A DNA stretch of 64,000 nucleotides, from NCBI GenBank assembly GCA_020091685.1, contig CM034604.1, positions 8,847,682-8,911,681 of the forward strand. Reading direction: 5' to 3'. Position 1 is the first letter of the stretch; each line of letters opens with the position of its first letter. The position numbers and the translations under genes were made by a program. The notes below the pieces were generated by a model. That model was given only the letters and a program-made list of their open reading frames with translations, had not been told where the DNA came from and made no database searches. This stretch comes from Lutjanus erythropterus. Its lineage: Eukaryota > Chordata > Actinopteri > Lutjaniformes > Lutjanidae. Below are positions 39,401 through 52,900 of this stretch, piece by piece.

Positions 39401-40925
39401 AATAGTACTTTAATAATACTTTTTGTATATTGTTTTTATTAAATGCTGTAATGTGTCATATGATTTTCCAATCCTTGTTTCCCCCTTAAAAATCACCTTT
39501 ATTTTGAAAAATTACTCACCTATTTAATTAATTATCAGAATTGATATCTCTTAAACTTGTAACAAAAAGTATCAGTATCATATCAAATTTTAAAAGTTTG
39601 GTATCACCCGTTCCTACCCTGCAGTATTCCTATAATATTCTTAGAATATTCCTAAAGTATTTGTATGATCATTCAGTAGCTCTGTGCTGCTGAAAATACG
39701 CCCCCAGACTAAGCCACGTCCGTAACTAAATATTTCAGGGGATACATCACTACAGATGTTGTGATGGTGGTGTGGGGGCAGGGGGTGCTCCCACTGGACC
39801 ATCCCCCCCTCTAAAAAATTAACAAATCACTGACTGATGCTATATGCACATTGTACATATACATGCACATGGGCAACCCATCAGCACATACAATGTACAC
39901 TTTGAAGAAGATGATTTTCAAGCTAGTGTACTAATTCCATGAGTTTCAAAGTGGGGGCTGCCAAGGGGGCCTCACTAAACTGGAGGGAAGATGAGTTAAA
40001 AAGCTAAAAGTAAAAAATCTAAGTAAGGGATAATGAACAGTGAGCGCATCATTATTGTAAAACAAATTTATTGTAAAACAATCCCAAAATATTAATTTTA
40101 AAATTACTTTATGGCTTTATTTCATAATTGTGACCTGCTTGCTGCACATTATCCTGCTTGTTACATGATTATGTACCAAAATCCATAATTTGATCAATAA
40201 TTTTATTGCTCCTCCAGAGTCTGTGATCAGAATTGTGTCAATAGCAGTGGTATGTTCTTAATAATAAGTGTCTGTTATACATAACAAGAAATAACACAGA
40301 AATAACAGACCTTAGAATGCTAGTTGACCAATCAGAATGGTGTACTTAACAAAGTCATGTAATAATTTTTATTATCATGTGTATTTTTCTAAAATATAAC
40401 GTATTTATAATGAATTTTGAGTTTTTTTGTTTGTTTTTGTTTGCTTTAGTAGGCTAATGTCAATGGGTTTTTAAAGACACCTTACAAAAGGGGAGCCCAA
40501 GTTTGTGAACACTAGCTTACACAAATCACAATACACTACAGGACCATACACACACTCACAAATGCAGAAATTAAGATGGAGCAGATTTACAGAAACACAC
40601 TCACAAACATTTTCTTGTGGACCGGTGCCATACTGTATCTGTGAGTGCACTTTTGCCCCACATTATTTTTGAGTTATGGGCCTGTTTTACCCTCTCTCGT
40701 CTTATCCCAACTCTAATTGAATGAGGATGGGAGAATTGGTTTACTCCAATTAAAGGCCGAGCCGCCTGCCGTTATTCAGAGAGAATAGTATTCTGTGGAG
40801 GAGATTGATATCCCCTGGCTGGGGGCCACATGCAGTTTGTATTGGCCAACTAATTCAATCAGATTTACGGAGAGTGGCGTCATGTGAAAAAGCAGCTCCA
40901 AGGAGACCCTGTCCTTACCCTGTAC

Positions 40926-40987
<62 letters not shown>

Positions 40988-43900
40988 ACGCCACAAATCT
41001 ATTAAACCCCTTCACAGACGCTAAGTGCAGGGTTCCATCTCTCTAATAGCAACGTATCACAGTCCATTTTGTTTACAGTCCCCTCTGAGCTCAGTGCTTC
41101 AGCAAAATAAAACAAAAAAAATATGAGTGTGTTTCTGTGCAGAATGCTGACAGGCAATGGGAAGCTTTTAAAAAAGCGTATGTATTGTATAATTGATGAA
41201 TAGGCTTTTATTTACAAAATAACGGGTGAAAGATGGATGACTGAGGGGAGAGAGTTGAAACGGCAACACTTTTCTGTCACTACTGTGGAAAAACGTCATG
41301 ACAGAAGGAAACAAATGGAGCAGGAGGCTGGGAATGTCTATCAAGATTGATAAGAGGCCGGGGAGAGAAAATAGAGACAGCGAGTTTAAGTGATAGGTGG
41401 AGAGTGAATGATAGTGGGAGTGGGACAGAGAAGAAGCAGTAGGGGGGTGGGGGTGGGGCTGGGGAGGTGTATGGCCCTTGAGCGCAGATAAAAGCGTCCC
41501 ACTCCCATCTTGAGATTTTAACCCGTGGCCTCTCTCACAGTGACCGATTACTCACCCACATCAGCACATCCCAAACCCAGAACGCATCCGTCGCTGCCGC
41601 TGAGCAGGCAGCGGATGACATCAGCCAAGACGCCTGCACACACCTCGGCCTGGACAGGGAGAACAAAGGACAGCGAGCATCTTATGATTCATCCGAAAGA
41701 AGTACGTCCAATGAAACGAAAGAAGTGAGGCAGAGGAGGGATGCTGCATACTGATTCTGCAGATCCCCTTGGGCTCAGATACTGTAAGCAGAGCTCGGAG
41801 AAGGTTGAATATAATTGATGGACTGTGTAATTGTGGTGGCTATCCAGGCTCTATCAGTTTTCAGGTCATCAGACAGAGAGAGCAAGCCAACCATGGTGTG
41901 TAACTATGCAGGAAGATATGTGGAAAATATGCACTGAAAACTCAGAACGTGCCAAATTAATGTCACACTATTAAAGTATCTGTCAATGTATAACAAATCC
42001 ACCAAAACAGATCAGCAATAAGATGCACAAAGAGATACACTGGAAACCATAAGTGGGTTGGCCCTTTTCCACCAACATGGAACCAGCCCTGTTCCAGCTA
42101 AAGCACCTAATTCCACCAAAGTGGGCGTGTCAACAGGTTGTAAGTTGTTGTGCATCGTGCAACGCCTGTTGATGAACGCTTGATTCCACCGGTTCCACTC
42201 AACACTAGTAGAAATGCGGGCTGGTTCACTAGATAGCACCAAAGTTCCAAGAAGCTTGAATAGAACCGGTTCAAGAACCAGAGCATATTTGGTGAAAAAG
42301 AGCCCTCAGAGACAATCTGACCAACCAAATCTTTGTATATTAAACTTACATTTGTCTGTTGGTTACCCATACCATTTAACTATGATCACATGTGACATAT
42401 CGTTCACAATATTTATTTGAAATGAAGATGTCAAATGTTCTGGGGACGGTTGCAAAATGATAGGAGACAATTGCAACATATTAAAGATACATTTTGTTTC
42501 ACAAACTTTTGCTTTTTTGTCTCAAAAAGCAACACATTCTAAAAATATGCATTGTTTTAAAACAATATCATAGTAACATAAACACACCGGTGATGTATAA
42601 AATACGTTGGCGATGACACTCTGGAATTTAACTTGGTAGGTTGCTACAACGTCAAAAGTTATGTTGCAACTACATTCCTGCAACAACTTTGTGTTAGTAT
42701 ATTAATTGGTATTGAGTTTTGTTTGTTTATGTGTATAACATAAGTATAGCTTGAGTCAATGTGCAGATGTTACAGATGCTATTCAGTCTCTCTGTATAGC
42801 GAGAGACAGGAAGAATTGAAAAAACTGCAATACAACAAACGTTTTTAAAATATTTACATTTGTAATTGGGTGAACTATCCCTTTGCGTACCATTCAATGA
42901 CTAATTTATATTGTTTTATGTAACTGTGTTATCTTCTTTATGTAAAAATACAGCTGCGTGGTTTGTTTTGATATGGCTTAGCTCAGTTTAGTTCAGCTTA
43001 TTTTAGGTTGGGGACAGTTGAAACACATTGTTGTCCTAATAGTCAGGACAGACCATCATATGCTAGCTAAACACATTGACCTACACGTATGCTTGTCACC
43101 TACTCAAACTCTGTAAGTTTCAATTGATTCACACAAAAGGTCAGAACAGTATGACAAAAAGCAGCTCACCAAAAAGAATTCCTTTCATACCTCCAGTTTT
43201 TTTTCAATAAATGCAGGACACATGTTGAATATGCCTGTGGTCTTCCTGGTCAGGAGGAAATCTAACTATGTACAGTATGAATATCATCACTCTACCATGT
43301 GTCTGACTGAAGGAATAAGGTTTGTTGCAACATTCCCCTGTTGCAACCATCCCCAGTGTACCCTATGGTGAGCAGTAATCAGGATAAAGAACCAAACCTG
43401 GCTTGACTCTTGAGGATAGGCAGCGTCAACGCTAAAGGTCTTCAGAAGATTTTTGCCATCCCTGTCCAGTGTCATCGAAGCGTGTATTTGGCTTCTGCTG
43501 ATTGGTTCCATTATGGTGACTCTTTTCTTGGATGGGTCAATCTGGAGAACAGGTGGTTGGCCTTGGCCCCCTGAGAGTGTCGGACTCACCCTCAGCACGA
43601 CTTTGACCTGCACACCAAAAGAGATGGAATCATGTTGAAAATTACATATGATATGAAGTGTTGAGTACCGCTGAAATTTAAAATATGATGGGGTACACAT
43701 ACATGGCTCTAGGAATGGCGAAAATAATTCTACCACTTTGGTCCAGTCTAGCCCATAAATATCTCAACAACTGTGAGATGGACTGCCACGAAATTTGGTA
43801 CACACTTTCATGACTGTAATATCTTTGGTGGACTTTTGGCTTTTCATCTGGTTTCATCATCAGGCAATATACTTTGGTTTATGCCTAGCTTGGGAACCAG

Positions 43901-46900
43901 AGCTCATGTTTTCTTTTGCCTTGGCAGATACGTTTGCCTCCCTTCCATTCAATCAGAATTTCACCAGCCTTGGATCTGGTCTGGCCAATCACAACCATTT
44001 ATTTAATATAGGGAGGCCTCTATGCACTGATTGACAGAGGAGTGTTACCGGTCCAGATGCCTGCAAAACTAATGACATTCCATCAGCCTCAGATGAACTG
44101 TGCATTTACTGCTGATTAGAAAATGTTAGCATGCTAACATACTAAACATGGTTATACATGCTAAAACATCAGCATGTTAGCATTATCACTGCTGGCATAT
44201 TTACATGCTGATGTTAGTATTTAACACAAAGTACCTCTGTGCCCAAGCTGCTAGCATGGCCATGACTCTTAGTCTTGTTTAAGTGTAAATATTTAAATAT
44301 TCAATGCTTGAAACACCACACACAAAATTCCAGTTACCTCAATTGTAACTGAGAGGCGACAGAGAGACAGACATCTCAAAATCTGGACAAATAAAACAGA
44401 AATTGTTTGCATGGCTGCAATCGATAAGTTAGATAAGTTAGAAAATATAGTTTTTGTCATTGGGGTGTTCTAAGTTATGGTATATATTATGGTAAAAAAC
44501 ACACATGCTGACACTGTCCAGTCTTACTGTCCTGCTACTAGCATACTACAGTTGTGCGCCTAAATAATGCTATGTAAGCGGCTAGCCAGAGGGGTCTCTT
44601 TTAACCCAAATCATGATCTTTTCCTTAACATGACCAAGTAATTTCGGTGCATTAACACAACCAAACTGTGACAGAAAACTGGAAAATAGAAGAAACGTTG
44701 AAACTAATAGGTCGACTATGTCTAAAAGTGCTTCAAACAGCACACAAGCCCTGGTCCTGTGTCTGACCCATTCACCACACCATCAACATCTGCTCCCTTC
44801 AAGGACTTTGTTGCTCTTTATACTTTATTACCTGAATTCCTAAAGCCTTTCTGCCAGAGCCTGTCTGACAGAAAGCTCTCAAGGCTAACTTCTCCCAGTG
44901 TCAATAGTGAACAGCTACCATGGTACCATGGCAGCTACAGACTGAGAGATCAAATGCCTTTTACAAGGGTTGGTGTGAGGAAAATGGCCAGCACTTACCT
45001 TTGTATACATACTGTATAGATACTGTATGTATATATACAGGAAAGGGCTAAACATCCTAAACTACTCTGGGACAGAGAAGAAGATTCCATTATTTATTTA
45101 ACGCAAGGGGTGAGTAGGTGCTCTGCTTTTACAGAGCAACATGTATGTAAGTGATTTCAGAAGAAGCCTGTGATCTTCAGCTAGGAATGTAAGCGCCATG
45201 TAACTTTTGAAACTAAATACCAGGAGCAAACGGAAACTGATGAAAAAATTATGAGTTTCAAAACAGTAAGGTTCAAAAATATCTTCATATTGAATTCAGG
45301 GCTTCAGTCGATGCACCCAGGGATTTGAGAACTCTGTACACTGTAAAAATAAAAAAAGTTAAGAAAGTTTGCTCAACACAGGACTATTTTTTTGTGTCAA
45401 CTAAAGTTCAGAAGTTCACTCAAAGTGCTACCTTAAGTTTGCCAAACTCAACATTGAAATTCATATCTACTCATGTCCTTAAGAAAACCCAAATTATTAC
45501 ATTTGGTGAACTAATACACATTATTTGGTGACAAACTACATAGCATTTTGAGTGAAGTTCAGTACAGAAGAGCAGATATGCATAGTAATGTGAACACTAG
45601 TAGATCTGAATAGTGACATAAAATTTGACAAACTTTAACACATAGCGCTTTGAGTGAACTTCTTTACCTAAGCTGGCACAACAAATGAGCCCTCAGCTAA
45701 AAAAAAAACCCAAAAGGCTTTGCTGCTGGTTGCTTTATTTTTTCAAGTTTTCTCAAATTTCCTCTTTTTTTCAGTCAGAAAACTCTAAAATATATACACA
45801 GACTGCATGCATGCTACAAAATCTTCAAATTGATATGTTGTCACTTGTGGTGCTTTTTTTTCACATCTAAAAATACATTGCTTTTGAAAAGAGGTTTGAG
45901 ACTTCATGTTTACTATGCAGGGTTTTTAACTCAGCAGCCTGACATCAAATGTAGCTGTAAGAGAAGGGAGTAAGAGTCAGGCTTCAGCTCTGAGCCCCTG
46001 CTGCTCAGCCATGGGAGGCTAAGTTGCTATTTTACGCAGCGTGGGTTGCGAGAAACCTCGGTTGGAAAAGGGAAACCTTGGCAGAACAAAGTAGTATATG
46101 TCAAAAAGGACTAGGTTTGAGGATTGGGGTGGTGACTGAAAGATGGTGTACTTTTGCTGTTGTAAGTGTTCGATTCACTGAGGCATGTTTGTACTATTTA
46201 ACATGTGGTAATATGTGGTTTGGCTTCATATAATCAACTGATTGTATAAATACACTCAGCAAAGACATAAATGCAACACTTTTGTTTCTGAGTTGAATTA
46301 AAAAAAATCTAAAACTTCCTCTTTCAAAGGTTAATTTCTCTCAAACAGGTGTGACATCAAAAGACGCTGATTAAAAAGCAGCATTATTGCACTGATGTAC
46401 ATTGGGCTGATCACAGTAAAAGGCTACAGAAAAGCTACAAATGCCAACTCCCAGGAGGGCAAAGTCATAACCAACCCTACTCTGACTCTGATTGGCTAGT
46501 GCTCATTGCCTTGGTTGGGTTGGTTACATTTAGGTATGAGGAGCGATTGGTCAGGGTCAGGGTTAGTGTTAGGGTTGCGATGTTAACCGCATTACTGCAA
46601 TATGGTGGTCATGTGATGTCTAACACGGGGTTGAGTTCATTTCTGTAATTTACTTATTTCTGTCATTATTCTACAACGTCTCCAAAAAGACAATGCAGTT
46701 GAAGGCTGGATTACAAAGCCTCTGAAAGGGATACGATTCCACCAGAGCCAATGTTGTAAAGGTACAATGCTAGCAATAGGGTTAGCATTAGCTTAATGTT
46801 AGCCTTTACTGGTCACCTTGCTTCATGGCTAACCACCTTTATTTTTCCAGCAGTTGTGAAATAACAAACAATACTTGACTTGGTCTTGAGGAGCTGCAGC

Positions 46901-49900
46901 ATTTATTAAATGACACACTGTAACCTGAACTGTACATTTACTGCCAGACTGACAGATTACTACTAAGTTTAAATTTCTGCTCCACTATGAGCAGCACTGT
47001 CTCTCAGTCTGCTGCTCGCGCTCTCTCCCTCACTTGCCTGCCGTGCACAAACATTACGCCCTGCCCTTAGTTGAAATTGTTCAGTTCAGTGCCTAATTAA
47101 TGTTTGTCTTCAAAATAAAACTGCACATTTTAGAGCGGGCTTTTATTGTGACCAGTCCAAGGCACACCTGTGCAATAATCATCCTGTTTAATCAGCATCT
47201 GTATACCACACCTCTCAGACAGATGGATTATCTTGCTCACTAACACAAATTTTGTTCACAAATTTATTAAAAGATAAATTTGTGAACAAAATTTGAGAGA
47301 AATAGTTTGCTTGCACAGAAAAAAAAGTTAAGGTTTTTACTTCAGCTCATGAAAAATTGGAGCAAAAACAATTGTTATCTATATTCCTGTTGAGTGTACA
47401 CTAATGACCAACATGTTCTTTAACATTAAGGTTTTCCTGGCTGCAGTAGACAGACAGTTGATTCACTTAGTTCAGAAACATGCTTTTACAGCTGCATGGC
47501 TATGCATGCCTCCTGCTATATTTCCGCATGTCATGACATTAATTCCTTAATGCAGTTCTCTGCAGGAAGCCTTAGGATTTAGAGGCTTTAAGGTCTTAAA
47601 TTAAGTTAGGTCCTGACTCTGACAGTATTCAACAAGGCTCATAGGTCTTAGTCTGCAGGAAGCCAAGGAAACATTTACCTCACAAAAGACAATAAGCTCT
47701 ATTAAGGCTTATAAACCAGTTATAAAATTATTCTTAATCAGGATTCAGGTCTGCAAGATTGCAAGAGGCCATGCACACCATGACGCCCAGTCGATTATGG
47801 TTTTCTTGAGATTGTCCAGGACTGCATTACACCACAATGACATCATTGACAATCTGAAAACCTGAAAGCATCTGCCACATGATCAGTTCCCAGTGACTGT
47901 GAAGGATTTTTTTTTCCTTCTGCTCTCCTCATAATTTTAGTACCTTATGCAAGAAGTGGCTCCCTAACCCTATTGAACATGTGTCAAACTCTATTTATGA
48001 GGGTTAAATTATTCAAGAGGCCCATTTAAAAGTGGAGAAAATCCTCCTCTGTTCTCACACACATTCTTAATGTGGCACGCAGAGGCACACAGAGCTGAGT
48101 GCTTGGGCAGGTGTGGCTGGCAGCGTGGGTCTATCTGAGCCCTTATCTGTAACTCTAGACCGAACCCAAGAGTCCATCTATCTGAGACAAGGGGAGGGCA
48201 GGCAGCCATATTGATCTGCCCAGTTTCTCCCAGAGGAGGCGGGTGGAGGGGAGGAGAGGAACAAGATGGAGACATTAGCACCACATTACAGTGTATCATA
48301 AAGAAGGGGTGATATAGGATCTCCTCCAAATTGACTGTGATCTCTTTACTCCACAACAAGGGTGGTAAAAACACTTCCAAGGTGGTGGTTGTGGGCGAGG
48401 ACGGTGGACTGCCTTGATGTATGAGATGAGCTGCAAAGAGCCGCACAGAGTCAAGAGTTCACATGTGGTGAACTGTGAACCCAAGACGCACTGATCTTCA
48501 TAAGTGCAGCTAATGGATGAAGGCTACCGCTTGCGCTGCTATCAAAGATGGCGGATAAATGAATGAGGTGTCTTTTGGAACATAACTATGATAATACATC
48601 ATCATTTATTATTGAGTCCAAACTATCTTTTGTTGTAACCCCTCGCAAATGTCTGAAATTAACATGAAAAGGAATAATTTGACAATTTGGGAAATGCGCT
48701 TATTTGCTTTCTTGCAGAGAGTTAGTGGACCAGTTTGATACCATGCTCATGTCTGTATGCTAAATATGAAGCTACAGAAGGTGATTAGCTTAGCATGACG
48801 ACTGGCAGTTCAAAAGAACTCCAACTTACCAACACCTTTAGTTTTTACAAATAATATTTCATTTGTTTAACCCACAAAAACTGAAATTTAAAGGCACAAC
48901 TTGTGGTTTTATGGGTAATTAGCTGCTGCTTCCCTTGCAGTTTTTATGCTAAGTTAAGCTAACTGGTTACAGCTATAGCTTCATAATGACGTGATCTCAA
49001 CAAGAAAATAAATATGCATAATTAACAAAATGTCAAACAACTGTTCCCTTGAGGATTTAATATTTGCCAATAGAGTGGCGACGTCCCTCCCCTTCCGGTG
49101 TTCCCAGTCGGACCTTATTTTGGAAAAACTATGTACAGTAATCAACAGCAAGAAGCAAATAATTTTTTATCCCAATTATGCCATATGATGTTGGTCGATT
49201 TAAAGCATAATTTTTCAAATGAGAAAATGGCAGTTTAATGTAGGTTCGTAGTACCATGTAGATATGTGTGAGACTGCTCAGTAAACTATCACACTCGTCT
49301 CACACAATATATGTCACAAATACCAATATGGCCGTCACCTTGGCTCACTTCATCTTGTTCCTCCAGGAAAAAAAATGAATTATGAGATGAGAATCACTGC
49401 GCGTCTGGCCATGTTGAGAGATGCAGCCAGGCAAAAAGAGAGTTACTTGGTTCCATAAGAGCTACGATTCTGGAACAGCTCTACAGGGTTTCAGTGAGTG
49501 TTAAATGAATGACATCACTTATACAACTTTTGGGTATGTAGTCTTTCTAATTACATATTTTCACAGTCTTATACTTGAACAGTTTTACAGCAAACTGTGA
49601 CTTTCTTGACTTGCAGAATTGTCTTTGAAATAAACAAACACCATATGTGTAAATCATGGCTCAATTCAAACAGGATAAGAAAATAATTTGTCTCCAGCGT
49701 TAACAACCTTACATATTTTTTTCCAAAATAAGGTCCCATGGTGGTCCACCAGAAAGTGTGAGACTTTGCTTCTCTGTAACTTTACACTGTGTATGAAGGT
49801 TGATGTTAGTAAATCAGTATATGGCAACCAAAATTTAAAATATTATTAAAATAATACATTATTTGGACTCCCCAACTTTGATCAATTAGTATTTTGTGAG

Positions 49901-52900
49901 GGTGTAAATTTAGTTCTATTATTAATAACATCCAATTGCTGCAGCCATTCCCACATTGCAGGAAAAACAGGAAAATCTGCTTCTACTGTAAATCCAGTGG
50001 AATCTGAAGCCCTGTGGTTTACCTTGCCAACACTGGGCGAGTCTTTGGTTCTGGTGGCAGCTTGGAGCAGGCAGGAGGGGACGGGCGGTGGGTTTTTCTG
50101 GATCAGCTCTCTGAAACAGGTGGAGAGATGAGTGGGAGCCGGATCAGAGGCCTGGCCCTTTTTCCTCGACATCAGATTGAGCTTCTCCGCAGCCCTACAG
50201 GGAAGAAGGGAGGTGGCATGTCATTACCACTAAAGCTCATGGTGTAACCAGCACAGACATGTAGCAGATAAATCTCAAATTAACACACAACAGTTTCTGT
50301 TTTAATATACATTCAACAAAAATATAAAGACAACACTTGTGTTTTTGCTCCAATTTTTCATGAGTTGAAAAGATGTAATTAAGCTAGTAGGCTAACTGCT
50401 GTCTCTTGTCATAATTGTAACACTTTTGTGTTGGATGTAATCTGTATGAACATTATGCAGAAATTTGTGTTTTAGTGAGCATAATTCCAAATAACATTAC
50501 TAACTTCAAAACTTATAATACCAGTATTTCTACTTGTGCTCCTAAAGTGATACCGATACCAATAGAGGACTTCATTCGACTCTTATCTGTACTTCCATAC
50601 TTTCAAATGTTTTGTCTTGAATCTCAGCATGCGAAACTGCAAGCGCTTTTATGGCTTTTATGGCTTTTATGCCTTTATTTATGCGATAGCCAAAGATGTG
50701 ACAGGAAAGGGTTAGAAAGAGTGAAAGAATGACATGCAGCAAAGGGCTGCAGGCAGGAGTCGAACCCACAGCTGCTGTGGAGAACTCACAGCCTCAGTAC
50801 ATGAGGCAAACATTCAACCAACTGAGCTACCAGGCCACCTTCATTTGTTGATTTAGTTAGGTTTAGGAAAGAAGAGTGATTGTCTAAGGTTAGGGTAAGA
50901 ATATCAGTGTAAGCCAATCAGAGGCAGAGTAGGGCAGGTCATGATTTTGCCTCACTGGGACAATTTGTGATTTCTGTATCCCTTTGTGAAACAGTCACAG
51001 TCCAGTGCATAATGAATGTCTTTTGCATACTAGAGCTTGACATCTGTGCCTGTACCCGACATGACGCGACGTGACCCGACAGGACCCGATGCAACCCGAT
51101 GGGTCATTACAGGTTTGGCCCATTTCAGGCCATATTTCTCACATATTTCATGGGCTTACATCAGGTTTGGGCTGCATTATTTTCATCTTTTATTATTTAT
51201 TATTTTTTATTTTTTCTCACCAAGGTTGTCTCTGCCAATTCAAATGCCCCCCATCACTGCCAGCTCCCACTGTTTGGTAAATAGAGAGAAGCTTGTTAAG
51301 AAAAATGTTGGGCTGTAATCAGGTTCGTGCTGAAATATGCTGATGAGGGATGGGTTCGGGTCGGGTTCAAACAGAATTTTGTCAGGCTTGGACTTTTTCG
51401 GGTTCAACATTTCAGGGCCTGTTAAAGTTCCATTGCACACCTGTGCAATTTGCTTTGTTTGATTCCTGGCTTGAGAATTACATGAATGATCACTAAGCAT
51501 ATGGAAACTGAGTCATAGGAAGGCACTAAAAGCAATCTTAGCACTTAGCAAAGTAATCATGGGGTCAGTAGTATTGATTATAAAACCTTGTTATGCAGTA
51601 AGCAAAAAAATTACTTGCGCACCTTTTAAGTACAATAAAAGTGTCATGAACCTCTGTTGTTGACCGCCAATTCATAGGAAAGAACATGTTACCACACAGT
51701 AATGCTTAAAGAATCAATTTATTTTCATTTTACCCACTGCCACACCTGTCTTTTACTGCAACTCATGAATAAAAAGTGTTGCATTAATATTTTTGCTGAG
51801 TATAGATATAGATTATTTACCTGGCTAAAAGAGACATAGCAGCAGTGTTGGCGATGGTCACCACTCTGGATATGTGAGGGATCTTTGAGCTGGTCTGCAC
51901 GATCCCGGCGCCACCACAGCCCCGTGCAGTGGCATCATCTGCAGCCTGCGAGGGGAGAGAGCTCATTATAAAAATCCAAATCTATAATTGCGCTCCTGCT
52001 GCACCCACTCCAAAAGGGGCTATTATCACGGGAATTACTCTCGGGACACGTGTGGGGTGCGTCTGGCTAAGTAGGGCATGTAGGCTGAGAGAACAGCGGG
52101 TTAAGTCTACTCCATTAGCTATGTTACAGCAGCGTGTGGAGTGTGAGGAATAGTTTGTGACTGCTGTAGTGACGGCTGTCTGAGTTTAAAACATGACTCA
52201 GGGTTGAGGAAGTGCAGTAAATGCACGGTCACTGCCTCTGACACACACAACTCTCAGTCGGACAACTTTATGTAAAGCAACTCCAACACTTTTACACAGC
52301 TGTAGCTCCAAGGTGTGTGTTTTACATTCATTCATAACCGCACTGAAGCATGACCTATTCAGCATTCGCATGAAGTCAGCGAGCCTTGCCGCAGGCCAAC
52401 ATCTTTGTACTACAGTGCTCTCATCAATGTCTCAGCCTTTTTTTTTAGGCCAAGATAATGACATGAGTTCAGTTTTTTTTTTCTTCTAATAATGTCCAAC
52501 CATAAACTACCAATTAGTGCCATAGGAGGACAGCAGCAGTGGATGGTTTGGAAGAAGACTGGGAGGAGGATAATGACAGGGCTAAGCCAATATATGTAGC
52601 CAAAGGTAATAATGTATATACTACCCCACCCCTCCTAATGTCCTCTTCTTGACTCACGTCTTCTGTCATAACCTTTTTTATCTTCACTTTTTCTTCCTCT
52701 CTGCTCCGATTTCTCTTGTTCTCTCCTCTTCCGCCCTCCGCTCCATCTCTTTAAATCATCATTTTCTCCCCAGTCTCTTCTCCAGCCTCCGATCTTAAAT
52801 GCTTAATTTCCCTCTCTCTTCCTCTACTATCCATTTCTCCTCCGCCCTCCACTCTCTTCACTCTTTATCCTTTACTTTCGCTCCGCTCACATTATTTCAC

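Larger units (their letters stand above)
50306..51805. mobile_element. element with TAYACTCARCAAAAATAT ends carrying nested insertions
   Basis: Left ATTCAACAAAAATATAAAGA and right (inverted) ACTCAGCAAAAATATTAATG are near-identical inverted ends followed by CAACAC. Inside lie a tRNA-headed SINE (50650-50839) and a CCCGAC-rich MITE (51031-51420). Confidence 0.7.

Noticed and set aside
50770-50839. Possible tRNA gene on the minus strand
   Set aside because: The A and B boxes are present, but the arms do not fold to a proper tRNA and the sequence runs on into a SINE body with a repeated tail.
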